From NCBI GenBank assembly GCA_038503035.1, contig JAVSML010020761.1:248001-312000 (forward strand): DNA of 64,000 nt, written 5' to 3'. Origin of the DNA: Crocodylus rhombifer (taxonomy: Eukaryota; Chordata; Crocodylia; Crocodylidae). The notes below the pieces were generated by a model, which had not been told where the DNA came from, searched no databases, and saw only the letters and a list, made by a program, of their open reading frames with translations. Shown here piece by piece: positions 36,401-49,739 of this stretch (positions within the stretch are counted from its first letter, which is position 1; each line of letters starts with the position of its first letter). Position numbers and translations under genes: made by a program.

Positions 36401-38370
36401 GAAGGGTCAAATGACCTTGGTGCCTTAACACTTCTGGCTGACAAGTTATTTGGGGTATTTATTGCTTTCTGCTGAAAAGCACTTCCTAACAGTCTGGGTT
36501 TATTTTCATTTTCACCTACACCCTGCACACCACACACCTGTGGAAACAGTTACTGGGGCTGAACTCCACACCATTAAAACTTCTGTGTACTTTCAATAAA
36601 TCCCTTCTTAACTGTTCTGCTTTCTATTGAAAACAGCCCCTGTTTTGTAACCTGTTTTAGTAGGCTCAGTGTTTCAGACCTGTGGATTAAGTATGTTGAT
36701 CTACTCTTTGCATCTCCCAGGTTCCATAATTCAGTGACCAAATACTGCAAGCTGCAAATGCAGAGCAGAGAAATTAGTCTTCGCCATCCCTCCTGACCAA
36801 GACTTCCTTACAGTTCATTTTCTGCAGTGACGGTCTACCATATGTTCAAAAGCTACAGAAAAATAAACCATCTCTACATAATAGTGCTGGGCAGACAAAT
36901 TTGCACAGTCTGCTTCAGCCTGAGTTTTGGTGCAATTCCCATTACAGTGGGTCTGTCTTCAAGATCACAGACAACAAACTTCCCCCATTCACAGGCTAGG
37001 AAGAACCATGGTGATGTAGGGTACGCCTAGGCAGTGCCAGGCAGCACCGTGCAGAGACGCATGCTGTGCTTGCTCCACATGTGCAGGCTTTTGAAGTCTA
37101 TCAGCCAAGCTTGTTAATGTGCACATGGCGTGAAGGCACATGGTTACATGGTCTCCAGTCCTGGAGGTGGCACGAGCTGAATGCTGCCTTGTGTCCCCTC
37201 AGGAACCTATTTAGGGTGGCTCTCCATAAACGCTGATGTGTTTACAAGAATGACTGAGCAGTCCTCAGTTTTCTCCTCTGTCTTGACATTTATCTACCTG
37301 TGCTCATTCTTCTGTGCTTCTGTACGCCCAGTACTAGTCCAGTCCAAATCTCCCTCTGTGGGCTATGCAGCTTCTCTGAAAAATCCTCTGAGTGGGCTGT
37401 GGCTGCTCACAGTGTTTGGTGGATTATACAGACAGAGAAAAAGGATCCTTCTCTCACCACGACCTGCTACTGAAGGAGATCACAACTCAAGATCATCTCT
37501 AGACTTTGCAAGGAAAACTTCTACTTTAGATTTAATTTCTGTTCACTTGCTTGGACTCCGCACAACAGCTCTAGTTAAGGCTTTCTTGGCTTTGTGGTTT
37601 TCCCCACTCGCATTTCTATTTCTGCCTTTGTATCTACTTCACGGACCTGCCTGGGGCAAATTCCAGGCTTGGGCAAGTGCTATGTACATGTCCAGGCTGC
37701 AGTCACTGCTAGGACTCCAGCTCACAGACTTGCCCAAGACAGCACTACAGCAGCCAAGCTCAGGTGCTGCTAGCAATACAGCTACAGCAGGGCAGACTAA
37801 GCGCTCTAATATTTACCGAGATCCTTGAGTGGGGTTTGCAGACTGCACTGAGTTTCCTGCTGCCAGAGCTACACTACTACCTGTACCACTGTGGATAGTT
37901 TGAAGTTAGTCCAGATGTGTCTGTGTGAGCTGCAGTACATACACACCCTTTGTTCCAAGCATCTCAGCAACCGATTTGACCGTAAGTGTGAAGAGTGATG
38001 TAGGGGAAATGCTCCCTCTCTGCTGTCGCGTCGTGACATTTTTTCCAGGAGCACCGTGCGGGCCTGGGCTCCTCCTATGCGACTGACACCTTATATTGTT
38101 CTGAGGTTTTTTAATAGAGGGTTTCACACTCCTCACGACAGTCCTTCCTTGCTGCCCTGGCTGGGATTTTTTTGGTCTGTTTTTTATCGGGATTTTGACA
38201 GTAACATGGCAAGGCTAAAAAGCAGGCAATTAAAAAAAAAAAGGGAAGTCTCCTTTTTGAGAAGAAAACTCCACATAGGTGTCTTAAGATTTTCAGCAGT
38301 CAGTCTTCCTTTGTCCTGCTATTCCTCTTGCGAGAGATGTTTAAGTTAGATATAAAAAAAACCTCTCTCG
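33416..38370. other. Unique-looking intron with one long open frame
   Basis: A short alternating TATATGCACATGCATATATA-type tract lies at about 36340-36375. A 215-codon plus-strand open frame spans 37181-37828; it is discussed as a finding and not called a gene. Nothing else recognised. Confidence 0.45.
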
Positions 38371-38375
38371 CTAGG

Positions 38376-38759
38376 GCTGCATCCAGACGAGTGGTATGTG
38401 GCGCCACATACCACACATTCAGTTGTTCTCCATGCTGCAAGGGAGCAGCACAGCTTGACCCCTGGATATACAGGGGTTAAAAAGGAGGACCAGCACATGT
38501 GGGAGTGGCATGTGCCACTCAAAACTGGAGCTGGGCTGGCGGAAGCCAGGCTCCAAGTGGCAGGATCGCTGCTGCTGCAGCCCCAGAAGGCCCCTGCCCC
38601 TCAGGACAGGCTGCTGCGGTCAGCCCAGTGCGGGCCCCAGCCACCCCTACACCACCCGGGGTAACCTGCTGTGCACCACAGGGTTGTGGCAGGCATTCCC
38701 AGGGTGCTGCTGCTAGCTGTCTCCGGAGAACCCAACCTCCATGCTCATGTGGACATGGC
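38376..38759. mobile_element. MITE with 24-bp perfect palindrome and GC-rich middle
   Basis: Ends GCTGCATCCAGACGAG and CTCATGTGGACATGGC are imperfect inverted repeats, flanked by CTAGG on both sides (38371-38375 and 38760-38764). It carries a perfect palindrome (38391-38414, half site GTGGTATGTGGC) just inside the left end and a GC-rich interior. Related to the 28854 and 18061 type. It abuts the CR1 tail at 38768. Confidence 0.6.
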
Positions 38760-38767
38760 CTAGGAGG

Positions 38768-38956
38768 GTAGCAAAGTACTAGAACAGGCTACCCAGAGAG
38801 GCAGTGGACACTCCATCCTTGGAGGTGTTTAAGGTTTGGGTAGACAAAACTTTGGCTGGCATGATGTAGTTGGGGCTGGTTCTGCTTTGAGCAGGGGGTC
38901 GGACGAGATGTGACCTCCTGAGCTCCCTTCCAGTCCTCATTTTCTATGATTCTGAT
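38768..38956 (+). mobile_element. CR1 LINE 3' end
   Basis: Contains AGGCAGTGGACACTCCATCC, the FKVWVDKTLAGM-like segment, GCAGGGGGTCGGACGAGATG, CTCCCTTCCAGTCCTCATTT and a TTCTATGATTCTGATT tail. A different, older CR1 subfamily than the copy at 55 kb. Confidence 0.85.
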
Positions 38957-41089
38957 TCAGAAGGCACTGATAATCAAAGCAAACACATTTATTACATCCC
39001 ACTTGAGATGTAGTCTTTCTGTGAACAGGGAAAAGAAACAGCCCGGTAAAAATGGCACCCGGGTGCTGCCTATATCCACTTCCCTTACACCTTCTGAGTC
39101 ATACTGGTTTCCAGGGAAAAACAATTGGTGCTTTCAGCCTCACAAAATTTATCTAACTGGAAAAGGAGCCAGCTATAACTAATGCTGCCTTATCAAGCAT
39201 CAGCCATACCAGAACTCTTATCATCAATGTTTATGTAACACCGAGAGGGCGCTAGGCACATCACAGATGAGAATGAAGGCACCGGGCCTGCTTTTCCCAT
39301 GTCAGCACTGCACCACACCAGCCCAGGGCTGGGAAATTAGCCACTGCAGAATTCCCCATTCACAGGGATCCCACATTGCCGTAAGACTGACTGTGGCACA
39401 GCTATACCACCCCTTCCTGGCAGCTGGGAGAGGGAGTGTGACCAGGGGGGAAGCGCGTGTGACTGGCACAGCCTTAGGTGCCCCAGTCCCTAGCTCTCCT
39501 AACAGCCAATGGCAATCTCCAATGATCAGAACAACTTTTGCATTATTCTGAGATATGCGAAGGGCTGATGTTCCTGCCAAGGGAGCTCACTATCAAAACA
39601 GACAATATCCAGATGAGGAATCAGGTATCACTGCAGATGAATGAGCGGTGCAGTTGGCATGCATCCTGGTAGTGCCAAAGAGAAAGAGGATGAGTGGGCA
39701 GATGGAGGGGTTTATGAAGGAGTCAAAGATACCAGGTAAGTGGGTGACAACATGCTGGGACGTGACCAGCTCTCTTCTTGGAAACGGTACATCAAACTGC
39801 AGTCGACTATTCCTCTCCCTCCAAGCACTGGTATACTGCTTGGCCTGTAAGGTCCTGGGAGCAGTGGGAACCATGTCTTCATGGACATTTGCACAGCTGC
39901 TAGTGCAACATAGCCCTCACCCTGACTGTGGCCTTTTGCCTCTGTTGTAACCCAAACACAAAGTGATAATATTAGCAGATGAGAATCAATTTCTTCTCTG
40001 AGGAGAAACACAAAATTAATTCCCCTCAGCAAAAGACTTGGAGACCTACCTCCCAGAGGACAGGTCCAAGCCTGCCAGTGTGCCAAAGAAAACACAATGA
40101 GTGAGCTTTTCAAATTCTGGCTCATGCCTCTGCTACTGTGCACAAAAAACTCCTGAAAATGTGAAGCCATCAGGATATTTTCCAGGGAGTGAGCTCATGG
40201 GCAGCTGCTTCCATAGGCAAAACATTTTCCAGGGATGCTGACATTTCTCCATTGTCATTGAAACCAGCCTGCCAGCTGACGACTTGCGGACAAGAACAGA
40301 GCATTCATTAGTTTACAACATGATGGAAATAATCATCTAGAGCAAGGAAGCAGCATGGCCAAATCATGCACAGTTAAATGAGTCAGTGGGATTTCCACTT
40401 TGAGGGGCAGAGTCCTTGAGCTCTGGCAAAGGAACCGCAGTAAGAGTTCCCAGCTCTTACAGCATGCTTCTCCTCACACCATCCCCAAGCCTCTTTTGCC
40501 ATCATTCCCCTTGCACAAAGAGTGGTGTTGCCCACCCTAGGTTACCTGGCAGGCCAGTCACTGAGCTGGGAGCAGAATCCCTAGGTACAGGCCCAGTTAT
40601 TGCCAAATTCAATAGGGAAGGGCGGCGGGGGGCGTGACAGTGCGGTGCTCAGTAGGAAGCTGACACAAGGTCACTTATTTGCACCTTCCGATTCCCTCCA
40701 GAAGGCCTCTCTCTTTTCGTCCTTTAATTTTATGTTCTTGAGCAAGAGAGATATCAATGTGGACACAAGGACAGTCCCCTTGCTTAGGCACCGCTGTCCA
40801 AGATTGGTGACAGCAAAATACTTTTCCAGGTTCCAAACCAGGTCCACAGACTCAATGGATAACTTCCACTGACCTGAATGGTTCTGGCCACAAAGATCTG
40901 AAAACTTCATGTGTGCCTGTGGGCGATTTACTCCTCATTATGGGAATGGGAGACACTGAGAGATGTAGCAGAATACTTCTGCTCCAACAAACCCACCACA
41001 CTTCCAAGATGCTGCCACTGGGGAAGGCTTTTCTCATTGTTGGAAAGAAAAGAAACAAGAATATTGTGATGAACTGTGCATCTTCACAA
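38957..41089. other. Unique-looking intron, nothing recognised
   Basis: Several open frames of 90-150 codons on both strands near 39270-40170 overlap each other and show no recognised domain. No repeat family identified. Confidence 0.45.
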
Positions 41090-41403
41090 GGGACCTACCT
41101 AAATCGTGGTTTCACAGATTTCACAAAAAAACAGCATTGTCCACGATTCTCACGATCGCAGGGAAATCTGGCATGGGCTGCAAATTCCTGTGAAATCAAC
41201 TAAAGGGAAAAAAAAGCAGTAGTGATGTAGACTGAGTGAAGGCACCCTCCACCAATCAGCAATGAGGGGCGGGGCTGCCAGGGGACCTCTGCCAATCAGC
41301 GGTGAGGGGCAGAGCCGCCACAAAATGTATGCAAAATTGGCTCTGCATGCTGCAAGTAGGCCATGAAAAACCCTTTGTCTTGCCACGACTTAGGTAGGTT
41401 CCT
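41090..41403. mobile_element. TIR element with a duplicated CCAAT/GC-box unit
   Basis: The inverted ends GGGACCTACCTAAATCGTGG (from 41090) and CCACGACTTAGGTAGGTTCC (to 41402) match at 18 of 20 positions. The interior has two 29-bp near-copies starting CCAATCAGC (41252-41280 and 41292-41320), each with a GAGGGGCGGGGCTG-like GC box. No transposase and no clear target duplication, so the superfamily is undecided. Confidence 0.7.
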
Positions 41404-41430
41404 AATTGTCACCAGCCAGAAGGACGGTGG

Positions 41431-41530
41431 GCTGCTTACAGCACTGGACCGCAACTCAGGGAACTTGGACTGAGGTCCCTGCCCTGTCAGAGACATCCTG
41501 CGTGATCGGGGCCAGTCTCTTTCCCATCTG
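41431..41530 (+). mobile_element. MIR-type SINE fragment
   Basis: GCACTGGACCGCAACTCAGG, a TGAGGTCCCTGCCCTGTCAG block, CTGCGTGATCGGGGCCAGTC and TCTTTCCC follow the order of a MIR-type head and core (tRNA-like part, then TGTGACCTTGGGCAAGTC). Truncated; it lies 28 bp from the TIR element. Confidence 0.6.
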
Positions 41531-44500
41531 ACAGCACTTTCCTGCTTCAAACTGGCATCCAGAGAAGGAATGTCACAACCGTGAGATCACTCAGATGCTC
41601 TGGTAATGAGGGCAATGCCTTTTAGATGCAACGCACACAGCATACGTGCTGCTACTCCTAACAGGATGGATTTTCAAGTGTGCTTTTTTGTAGTTTTTCT
41701 GTGACTTGTGAGCACACTCTGAAATTCAGTTCCCTGAAGCATCCAAATCAGCTCCAAAATGATCATTATTACAAAACTACAGCAAAAAATCTAGGTCTGG
41801 TTAAGACAAGGCTGAAAACTGGGATGGCTTCTGTGTTGTGCCTCTCTCTCCTCTCCTGGATGTAAATACACAAGGTCAGAAGAGAGGGCTCATGAATCCT
41901 GGCTTGGGTATGAAGCACAGGGGATGCTCTGACTGATTAAGCCAAGGGGTGCCCTGACCCTTCTACAATTGTGTAATGCAAACAAATTAGTGAGCAGCTG
42001 CTGCCTATTGTCTGTGTTAGTTAAGAGTCCACTACTACTTTTTCTGCTTTACTAGAGCTGAATAACATCAAAAAATAAGAAAAGTATTGTACAAAGGGCT
42101 GACCATGATAATTGATTATACTTACTTATTCTTCTGATTAAAGAGGGTAATCCTGAGTACTTGTTTGGTAAACTGTGCTGTTACCGTGACAACAATTATC
42201 ACTAAGCGAGTGCTATAAAAGGAGCAGAAGTTAAATGTTTTCAGGCACAAACTCAGCTCTCCACACATCCTCAAGTATATGTGATGCTTTTATGGGATAG
42301 CAAGAATTGTGTGTTATTCATGTGTGCTGCAGTTCTACATGCTTATTTGGGTACAGCACATTCAGTAGCAGAGGAAGTGATGTCTGCTGGGCGCACAGTA
42401 ACTGGCACATACAACAAGGGGAAACCTGTGAAAAGTAATATTTTCCATTGTTTTCTCCCAAGAAGTTAAGTAATCACAATGATTTGATAGGAAAACCAGA
42501 GAGACAAAAATAGTTTTCATTTTCCAGCAGACTGCATTTATGAAAACCTTTTCCACATAAATCTGTGAGGTTGAATCATACTAAATCAAACAGAGAACAC
42601 CAAAGAAAGCAACTTATCAATTTACTATTGCATAGTAAAAAGCCCAAATCACTGTAGTCAGCAGTCTGCAAAACCAGAGACACCATTCTCAAGAGCTTAG
42701 CTCACAGTCAGAAAGTAGCCAACAGCTCTGTGGTTTGGCTGGTTTCAAGAATTTGGATGAAGTGTTCTGTGCAGAAAAAGCTGGAAAGCTTTTTTGCTGA
42801 GATGAATATGAACGTACATGCTGGTTAGCCTTGGTAGGGCTAGGGACATTTTAACAACAAATTGGAGATGAGTTTTTGCCAAACGTACATGAACAGGCAA
42901 CTTGTAATGCAGAATGCCACCCTGGGGCAACGTGAACAGAATCAGTCCGAGGAAATGCAAAGATGGAATTGTGACCAGATTTCTCACTTTCATCTGGCGC
43001 TGGCCAACCAGAGCAGAACACGCGAGGAACCGCACCACGTACATAAGCAATTAGAGGGCTACAGAGAGGCAGAGTTAAAGGGATAAGGCTTTATTTCTTT
43101 ACTTTTGTTTTTAAAGTGAAAATAAACATTTAATACATGTTCTACAGCTTCAGGTTCTAGCAACTGGCTCTTGAGAAAGCTACTGAATGTCTGCATTTAT
43201 AGAAAACCATCCATTTGTAAAAGCCATATCACGCTTTAAGCAATGGTTATCACCCTCTGCCTATATGGCTCGCTCTCTCTGTTCTCATTAGAAAGCTTCT
43301 CTGACATCCAATACGAGCCCTGTGGAGGCCTGCTCCATGTGCAGGGGTGCTAAAAACGCCAAACGATTGAAAATCATCACTGCTACAATCCTTGTTGTTG
43401 CCTCTTGCGCCAGACATTTTTAATGAATTTTTAAACCCCACAAGTGACCCCTCACACCTTTCCCCTTCTCATGAACCTCCAGAGTCAGCGTTTTCCCCAT
43501 TTTATGCCATTTGAGTTCTTAACACCAGACTTGTAGTTATCCTTTCTTCGTATGCAGCCTGCGTCCAAACTGGATCTACAGGACGGGGTAATGTCCTGTT
43601 TGTCCGTACAGCACCCTCAGGATTTCCACTCCATAGCAACATGGTAAGTTGCTTTCTAAATTCCTGCACCTAGAAGAGGTTTGCCTTAGATCCGAATTTC
43701 TGTACAGCAAAACAAAATGAACCTTACCCTCACTGCAGCAACAAAGAAGAGTCACAAATAGCTGCAATAAACACCCTTTGGATCTATGTCTTCTGTGTCT
43801 TTCACTCATCTCTTTCTCCTCATTTATATGGTGCCCTGGGAACCAAGGGGAGGGAGTTCATACCTGCCAGACTTCACACTAGCGCTCAAGGTTATTAAAT
43901 ATAATGTTTAGACTTTACAGTTCTAAAAGCTGCCAGCTCCTTGTAACCACAACTGTAACAAAAGAGGAGCCTGGCTTTACGTTGCATGGTCTGCCAAAGC
44001 TTTTGTGCTGTGTCTGCAGTTTGACTTGCCATTCATCCCCCAGCTATGTGCTACTCATTGTTAAAAGACCAAAAAATGTTCCTTTGTTACAGCGCCGGTA
44101 TTTTGCAAGCGCATTTCTGAGTATGAACCCTCTGAAAGAGAGCATCTGGCATGTGAGTCAGAACAAACAGCTGCCCTTCTTTATCAGGTGTCCTTTTACT
44201 TTTCATTCCCATCCTTTTGTTACTACAGCTAACATTGATGCTTAACTGAAGCTATCACAGATATCACTTACTGGATAGCAAGTTCCTATTTGCTTCCAAG
44301 ACAGTTGATACCACTGTCTCCTCTACAGACATGAAGACCGTCGTCTGCACTGTGCCTATACTCTGCCAGCCCACGTGTACAGAGTCTCTAATAAGGCAGT
44401 AAAAACCAGTTCTCAGAAATGACCAGAACAAAGTAGCCTGCAGGTCTGTTTTTCACTTCTTTCAACCTGGACCAAGGGGCTCACTTGACTTATGCAGAAC

Positions 44501-47500
44501 GTGTCAGTGGAAAGGTCATCAGTCCTCCCCCGAGAAATACTGCCCACACTTCACTGACAGGTTGGTCGTGTGGGGTTGTGGCAATAACATAACACTGTCC
44601 AGTGCTGGGCATCGCCCTTGTTGCACAAGTTTTAATTCTACTCCATGATTCAAATGCAGTGTCCATTAATGTTAATGAACACTCTGTGTCCATTGGAGGC
44701 TGCATGAAATCCTTGGTGAGAAGGACCACAATAAGTGTCATTTAGCATTTTTAGCTTTGAAATTTCAAGCAAAATAATTCATCCTGTTTACTTTAAATGA
44801 ATCATCACATGATTTTCTATTATGGCTTGTTTTGCTGCTCTCTCAGATTTTAAAACTGAAAATGCAGTACAAGTTAGGGAAATGACAGGGCTCTAAAGTA
44901 GATTTGCTGAGAAGGACTTTGTTTTTAGTTTCTGCCTGCAAGTAAATACATAAAATTACTTAGCTGCTTTGAGAACTTTTTAAATGCAAAAGCAGAAACA
45001 AACACACACTTTGAAGGGAAAAACATTTGCTAGTTAGAGCCCCTGCCAATAGGACATGGGAGTTTTTTTCTATTTATAGAAAAGTATCATAGCTTTAAGT
45101 TGTCTTAGAATTTGACATTGCAAGTATAGTTAAGACCCAGCAACAGCAAGACAATCCAACTGCACAAAGAACTGATTTTAAAACACAATAGGAAGTGTTT
45201 GATTTTACTTTTCTTTATCTTTCATTTTACTTATATTCATAATTTATTTTCACTGAATTTACACTAAAATCAATCGACCAATCCATCAACCAACCAATCA
45301 AAATAACCCCAAATCCACACAAACAAAACTTCTTCTATTTGAATTTAGCTACTTTTTGGCTTCGATGGCTCTAGCCAGCGCATATGTTTTAAGGATAGAA
45401 GACAATTAATTAGTCAGACATTGTGAATACATAGAAGAAGGCTATAAAGTCATTGGAAATTTCTGAAGTGAATTTCCAAGATGGAAAGGGTACAGGAATA
45501 TTTAAATGCACTCAAAAAGTAGCACTGACATTAATCACTGGTGAAGTAATGTTTAAAATGACCTGCAAGAGGAATGTTTCAGTCTGTTTCACATAGATTC
45601 ACTGACCACAACTGTTCCAGAAGTTGGCTACTTTCCCCTCCTGATTTGCAAAGCAGAAATCAGAAAGCTTGCTAGGACTGGTCCAAAACCTTGGATCGAC
45701 ACTGTACCTTATCATAGTCAGGTACAGCAGTGACCCAAACCAATGTACATTTACTGAATACACTTTTTACAATTCTAGTATAATGTATATTATTGCCACG
45801 TTTAGTATTTCATGTAAAGTGCTAAGACTGAAACCACTTCAGTGAAACAGTCATTGTATTAAAGCTGTGAGAAAAAGTGAATCATCATAAACCCTCCATT
45901 TGTATAAATATTACACATTCCTGCATGTTGATTACCAGTGACTCAAAGGGGCCAAATGTTTCAGCAGGAGGAGTTGAAAAAATTTTTTTGTACAACCTAA
46001 CGTATACGTATGTACATCATTTTGGAAAAAGTTCTATTTGGTAATAATGTATAACTAATTCAAGAAGTTGAAATGCATATTTTCTGAGAAAATGCCACCA
46101 ATACCAGCAGGGGTGTTACAAGAATGGTCTAACGCAACCTGACCAAATCCACAGCCTTGTACAAATAGCAGGACATTAAAAAAAAATCTTGACCTTACTG
46201 CAGGGCCATTTATTGTGTGGGCTGCATCTGGGGATGAGACAGAACAAAGAGATGATAAACACACGCTCTATGTTTGTTGTAACCACAGGCCTACCTGGAA
46301 ACCACAAAAGGACAGGTAAAAAGAGGAAGAGCCTGATATGATGCAGGCATTCTCTTAGATAAGAGTGCCACGAATGTAAATGCAAGACTAATGTCAAAGA
46401 AACCTGTGGACAGATCCACAGTTCAAAGCAACCTTAAAGCTGGCCTGACAAGCCCGTGGAGGTTTGCTCATCACATGGGAACCTCAGCGCATGGGCCATT
46501 ATTAACTGCTGTAAATTAGAACAGCTTCATGCACTACCTTGACAGCACATGCATCAGAGGACCCCTTTACACTTCAGCTGCCCCAGACACTGAATGGCAG
46601 CCCCCATCATCCAGCGCTACAACATAAAACACTACTGCAGAGTTGTATGAATAGCTGGAATGTAACTGAATGTCAGATCTTCATTTCTTTTTAATTTATT
46701 TTTACCTGGAACAGATTTAAGAAATACAAGCACTTCTGACAGAAGTGGGAGGAAGTGTTTAGGTCCCCCATCAACCTGAATTATTTCATCTGAGGGCTTT
46801 AGCATCTCAACAGTCCTTTCTTTGAAAGCACTCTGTGGACTCTAGGGATTTTCCAAGCTGTGCTCTTCTTTCCCTGGCAATCAGTCACTCGTGTTTCTGA
46901 GAGGATGCACATTGTGCTAGACCCACAAAAATACCTCCTTTCCCCTTCAGTTTGTTCACACGGAGAGAGAAATAGCTTGCAATACTGGGAAAGAAGCTGA
47001 GCATTTCCTCCTTTTGGAACGGCAACAAAATGCTAGATGTACTAATAGAGAGGCTTGGACTTTCTTTGCAGCGCTTGAAGTCAAGTGAAAGTTACCCAAC
47101 TGCTTTCTCTCCAGACTACTTGCATACATAGCTTCAGAGGACTTCTACTCAGAGGTGGAGAGAAACATATCCTGAAAGGCAGACAGAATATTGAAAATGC
47201 CTTAAAAAGCTTGAAGTTGGTAAAAGTTTTCAAGGCTTTGCTGTACTGTTGGCCTAAGTTTCTTCAGCAAAAGACTGAAAGTAAATATCGCTAGTGGGGA
47301 CAAGTTATCTTTTCAACCTTGTTATCCTCTCTCTCATTTTGTATGAGTTGATTTAGTTTAGTCTTAAAAGAAAAGGCCTAGACTTCAAACCACACGATTA
47401 TGTAAATTAATATCTTCTTCCCAAAGAATAGATAGGATAATCTTTAATACCATCCAGAAGCCTATCATAGAGGCTTTCTCTATAGAAGGTGCTATACAGG

Positions 47501-49739
47501 TAAAGGGAAAAGAGACAAGGAAAACTTCTAAAGTGAAAGCCTTTAACTCTTTAAGCTTCAAATGCTTAAGTGGCTTTCTCCTTTTTCTGTATCTTTAATA
47601 AAAGATTTAAACACTTTTAATAAGAATTTTTGCTGTGGAAGCCACCAACAGTTTTAATGCAACTACAGCTAGTAAGTTTATTGGCAGACACATGGCACGG
47701 GGGCTGTAGAGGTGGTTTGCTACTGTAGGATTATGCATGGAAAGCGTGGGCTGCTGGTATTTGTTTGAAAAAGAGGAAGCTATTGAAGCTTCCTTTAAAC
47801 AAAACACATAAGAAACTAAACAGATTTTGCAAAAAGATACAAGTAGTAAACAGGAAGCCAAGCTGGGCTCCGTCAAGCTCACCAGTGTTACTAACAGCCA
47901 GCCATAAGCCTTAATCTTTCCATAATTCGTATTGTAACAAGTCATTTGCTTAAAGAATAGTGAGTGCTCAGACCATTACATTTAGTTACCTCAGAAACTG
48001 CATGGTAATCTCTTTCTCCAGTGTGTGATCTAGCACAGCCTTCTGTGATCAAAAACTAACATTTAAGCAATGTAGGTTAGTTTATAATTTCATTTCCTTT
48101 TGTAAGACGTGAATAGGGACTGAAGTGACAAACAGTTCTAACCAGTATCAGAAAAACAGATGTGGGAATCATTTTGCACTTTGTTACTCTGGTCAGAGCA
48201 GAAACTAAAAACACTTTATAGCTATACTGAAAAAAAATTGGATGCATCACAACATAGTGTTAAAAGATTTATAAAGGTCATTTAACCTAGACACAATGAC
48301 ACAAAAGGCAAAACGATGCTCTTTATTCACAATGGAAGGAAACAGTTGCTACAGAAACAATAAAAATTGGATATTACAATTTGTGCACAAGCCTAGAAAA
48401 GAGTCCTGCTAAGATGACAAGCTTAAGAGGTTTGAAACATGGACAGAAATAGTGTAACTGCTATTACGTATTTTAAACATGTCCATCCAAAGCTCTGAGC
48501 ATTCTGAAAATTAAAAATCCATGCAGCATGCAAACTGGAACACAATCCCCACCTCCCACTCAGCCAGAACTGTCTGCTCCACCTCTGCTATGAGCCCAAG
48601 ACAATAAACGACACAAATCCAGAGCCTGGCAGACAAGGAGAGAGAAAGTGCCCTCCAGACCAGAATGCCCTTCCAGACAACCCTCCTACTGCAGTCATGA
48701 GCAATTAACTTGAGTACCTCGAATGATTGCAATGGCCACAATGCTACACAGACAAAGGGCAGCCCTTGCCACATTGGACTTTACAAGACAAAGGCAGCAC
48801 CCTCAACTTCAGCTAAAATTCATATAGTAACTAAGGCAGTTTGGGGATCCCAGGTGCAACATGAGCCCCAGTGCTCAACAGCTGGGCAACCACACCTTGC
48901 AGCCATAGTGATGCCCAGGGGCCCCAAGTCAGGGTGTGGCTCCATTCAGCTCAATGCCCCCAAGCACAACAGATGGGGTCTCTCAGTGACTTGATGATGT
49001 GGACACAATCATTTGGAGGAGGTGTGTTTACTAGGCCAACCTTGTGCTAAAAGCATTTTTCAGGAATAAAATGGACTTTTCCAGCCACAGTTCTCTAGTA
49101 CCCTAACTACATAGTGATTGGTCTGTAGGCTTTTCCCAATACACGTGCTGACAGCACATACAAATTAACACACGGGTGTGGCTATGGGGTTGACTGCATT
49201 AGTTAATTATTTCCTCCTAGAAATGCATGAAAACCAGATATCTGTATTTATTATGTCAGATCTGTCCGCAGATTTCAGTACCATTGCTCAAAACGTTTTG
49301 ATTTGCTTGTGCACCTAGCAGGGGAGGTCAGCTGCTCTTCAGTATTGTATCCTTACCAAGACGACAATTCAGAGAGCAGCTCTGGTAGCTGGGCTTCTGC
49401 CCCACAGCTACTCTTTGGCCGGACACCACATGGGACTGTGCAGTCACCTCTGGCAGAATATGCCACAGGTCTATGGTTTCTACTCCACAGCAAGGCAGAT
49501 AAGAGAGTCCTTGATACTAAGCATTGTGACACCCAACTTCCTTTGTCAATCTAAATTCTGGTGTCTTGAGGAGGCAGCTAATTGGTAAGAGCAAGATTCC
49601 TAACATTTAATCTACATAAAAGTAGGTGGAAGAAGCTCAAGTCTAGGTGGAATTTATGCTGATGCCCTGACAGAGAGAGCATGACTGCCACTTCTTAAAG
49701 TTCAAAATTTGGCTAGATACCTGGATATTGGCCAATTCT
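41531..49739. other. Long featureless AT-rich intron
   Basis: No repeat family, conserved peptide or strong splice pair recognised in about 8 kb. Given the surrounding repeat density, this unusually clean stretch could hold conserved regulatory DNA, which I cannot judge without an alignment. Confidence 0.45.

Noticed and set aside
44490..44741. 83-codon minus-strand frame
   Set aside because: No similarity recognised and no convincing splice sites; treated as chance.
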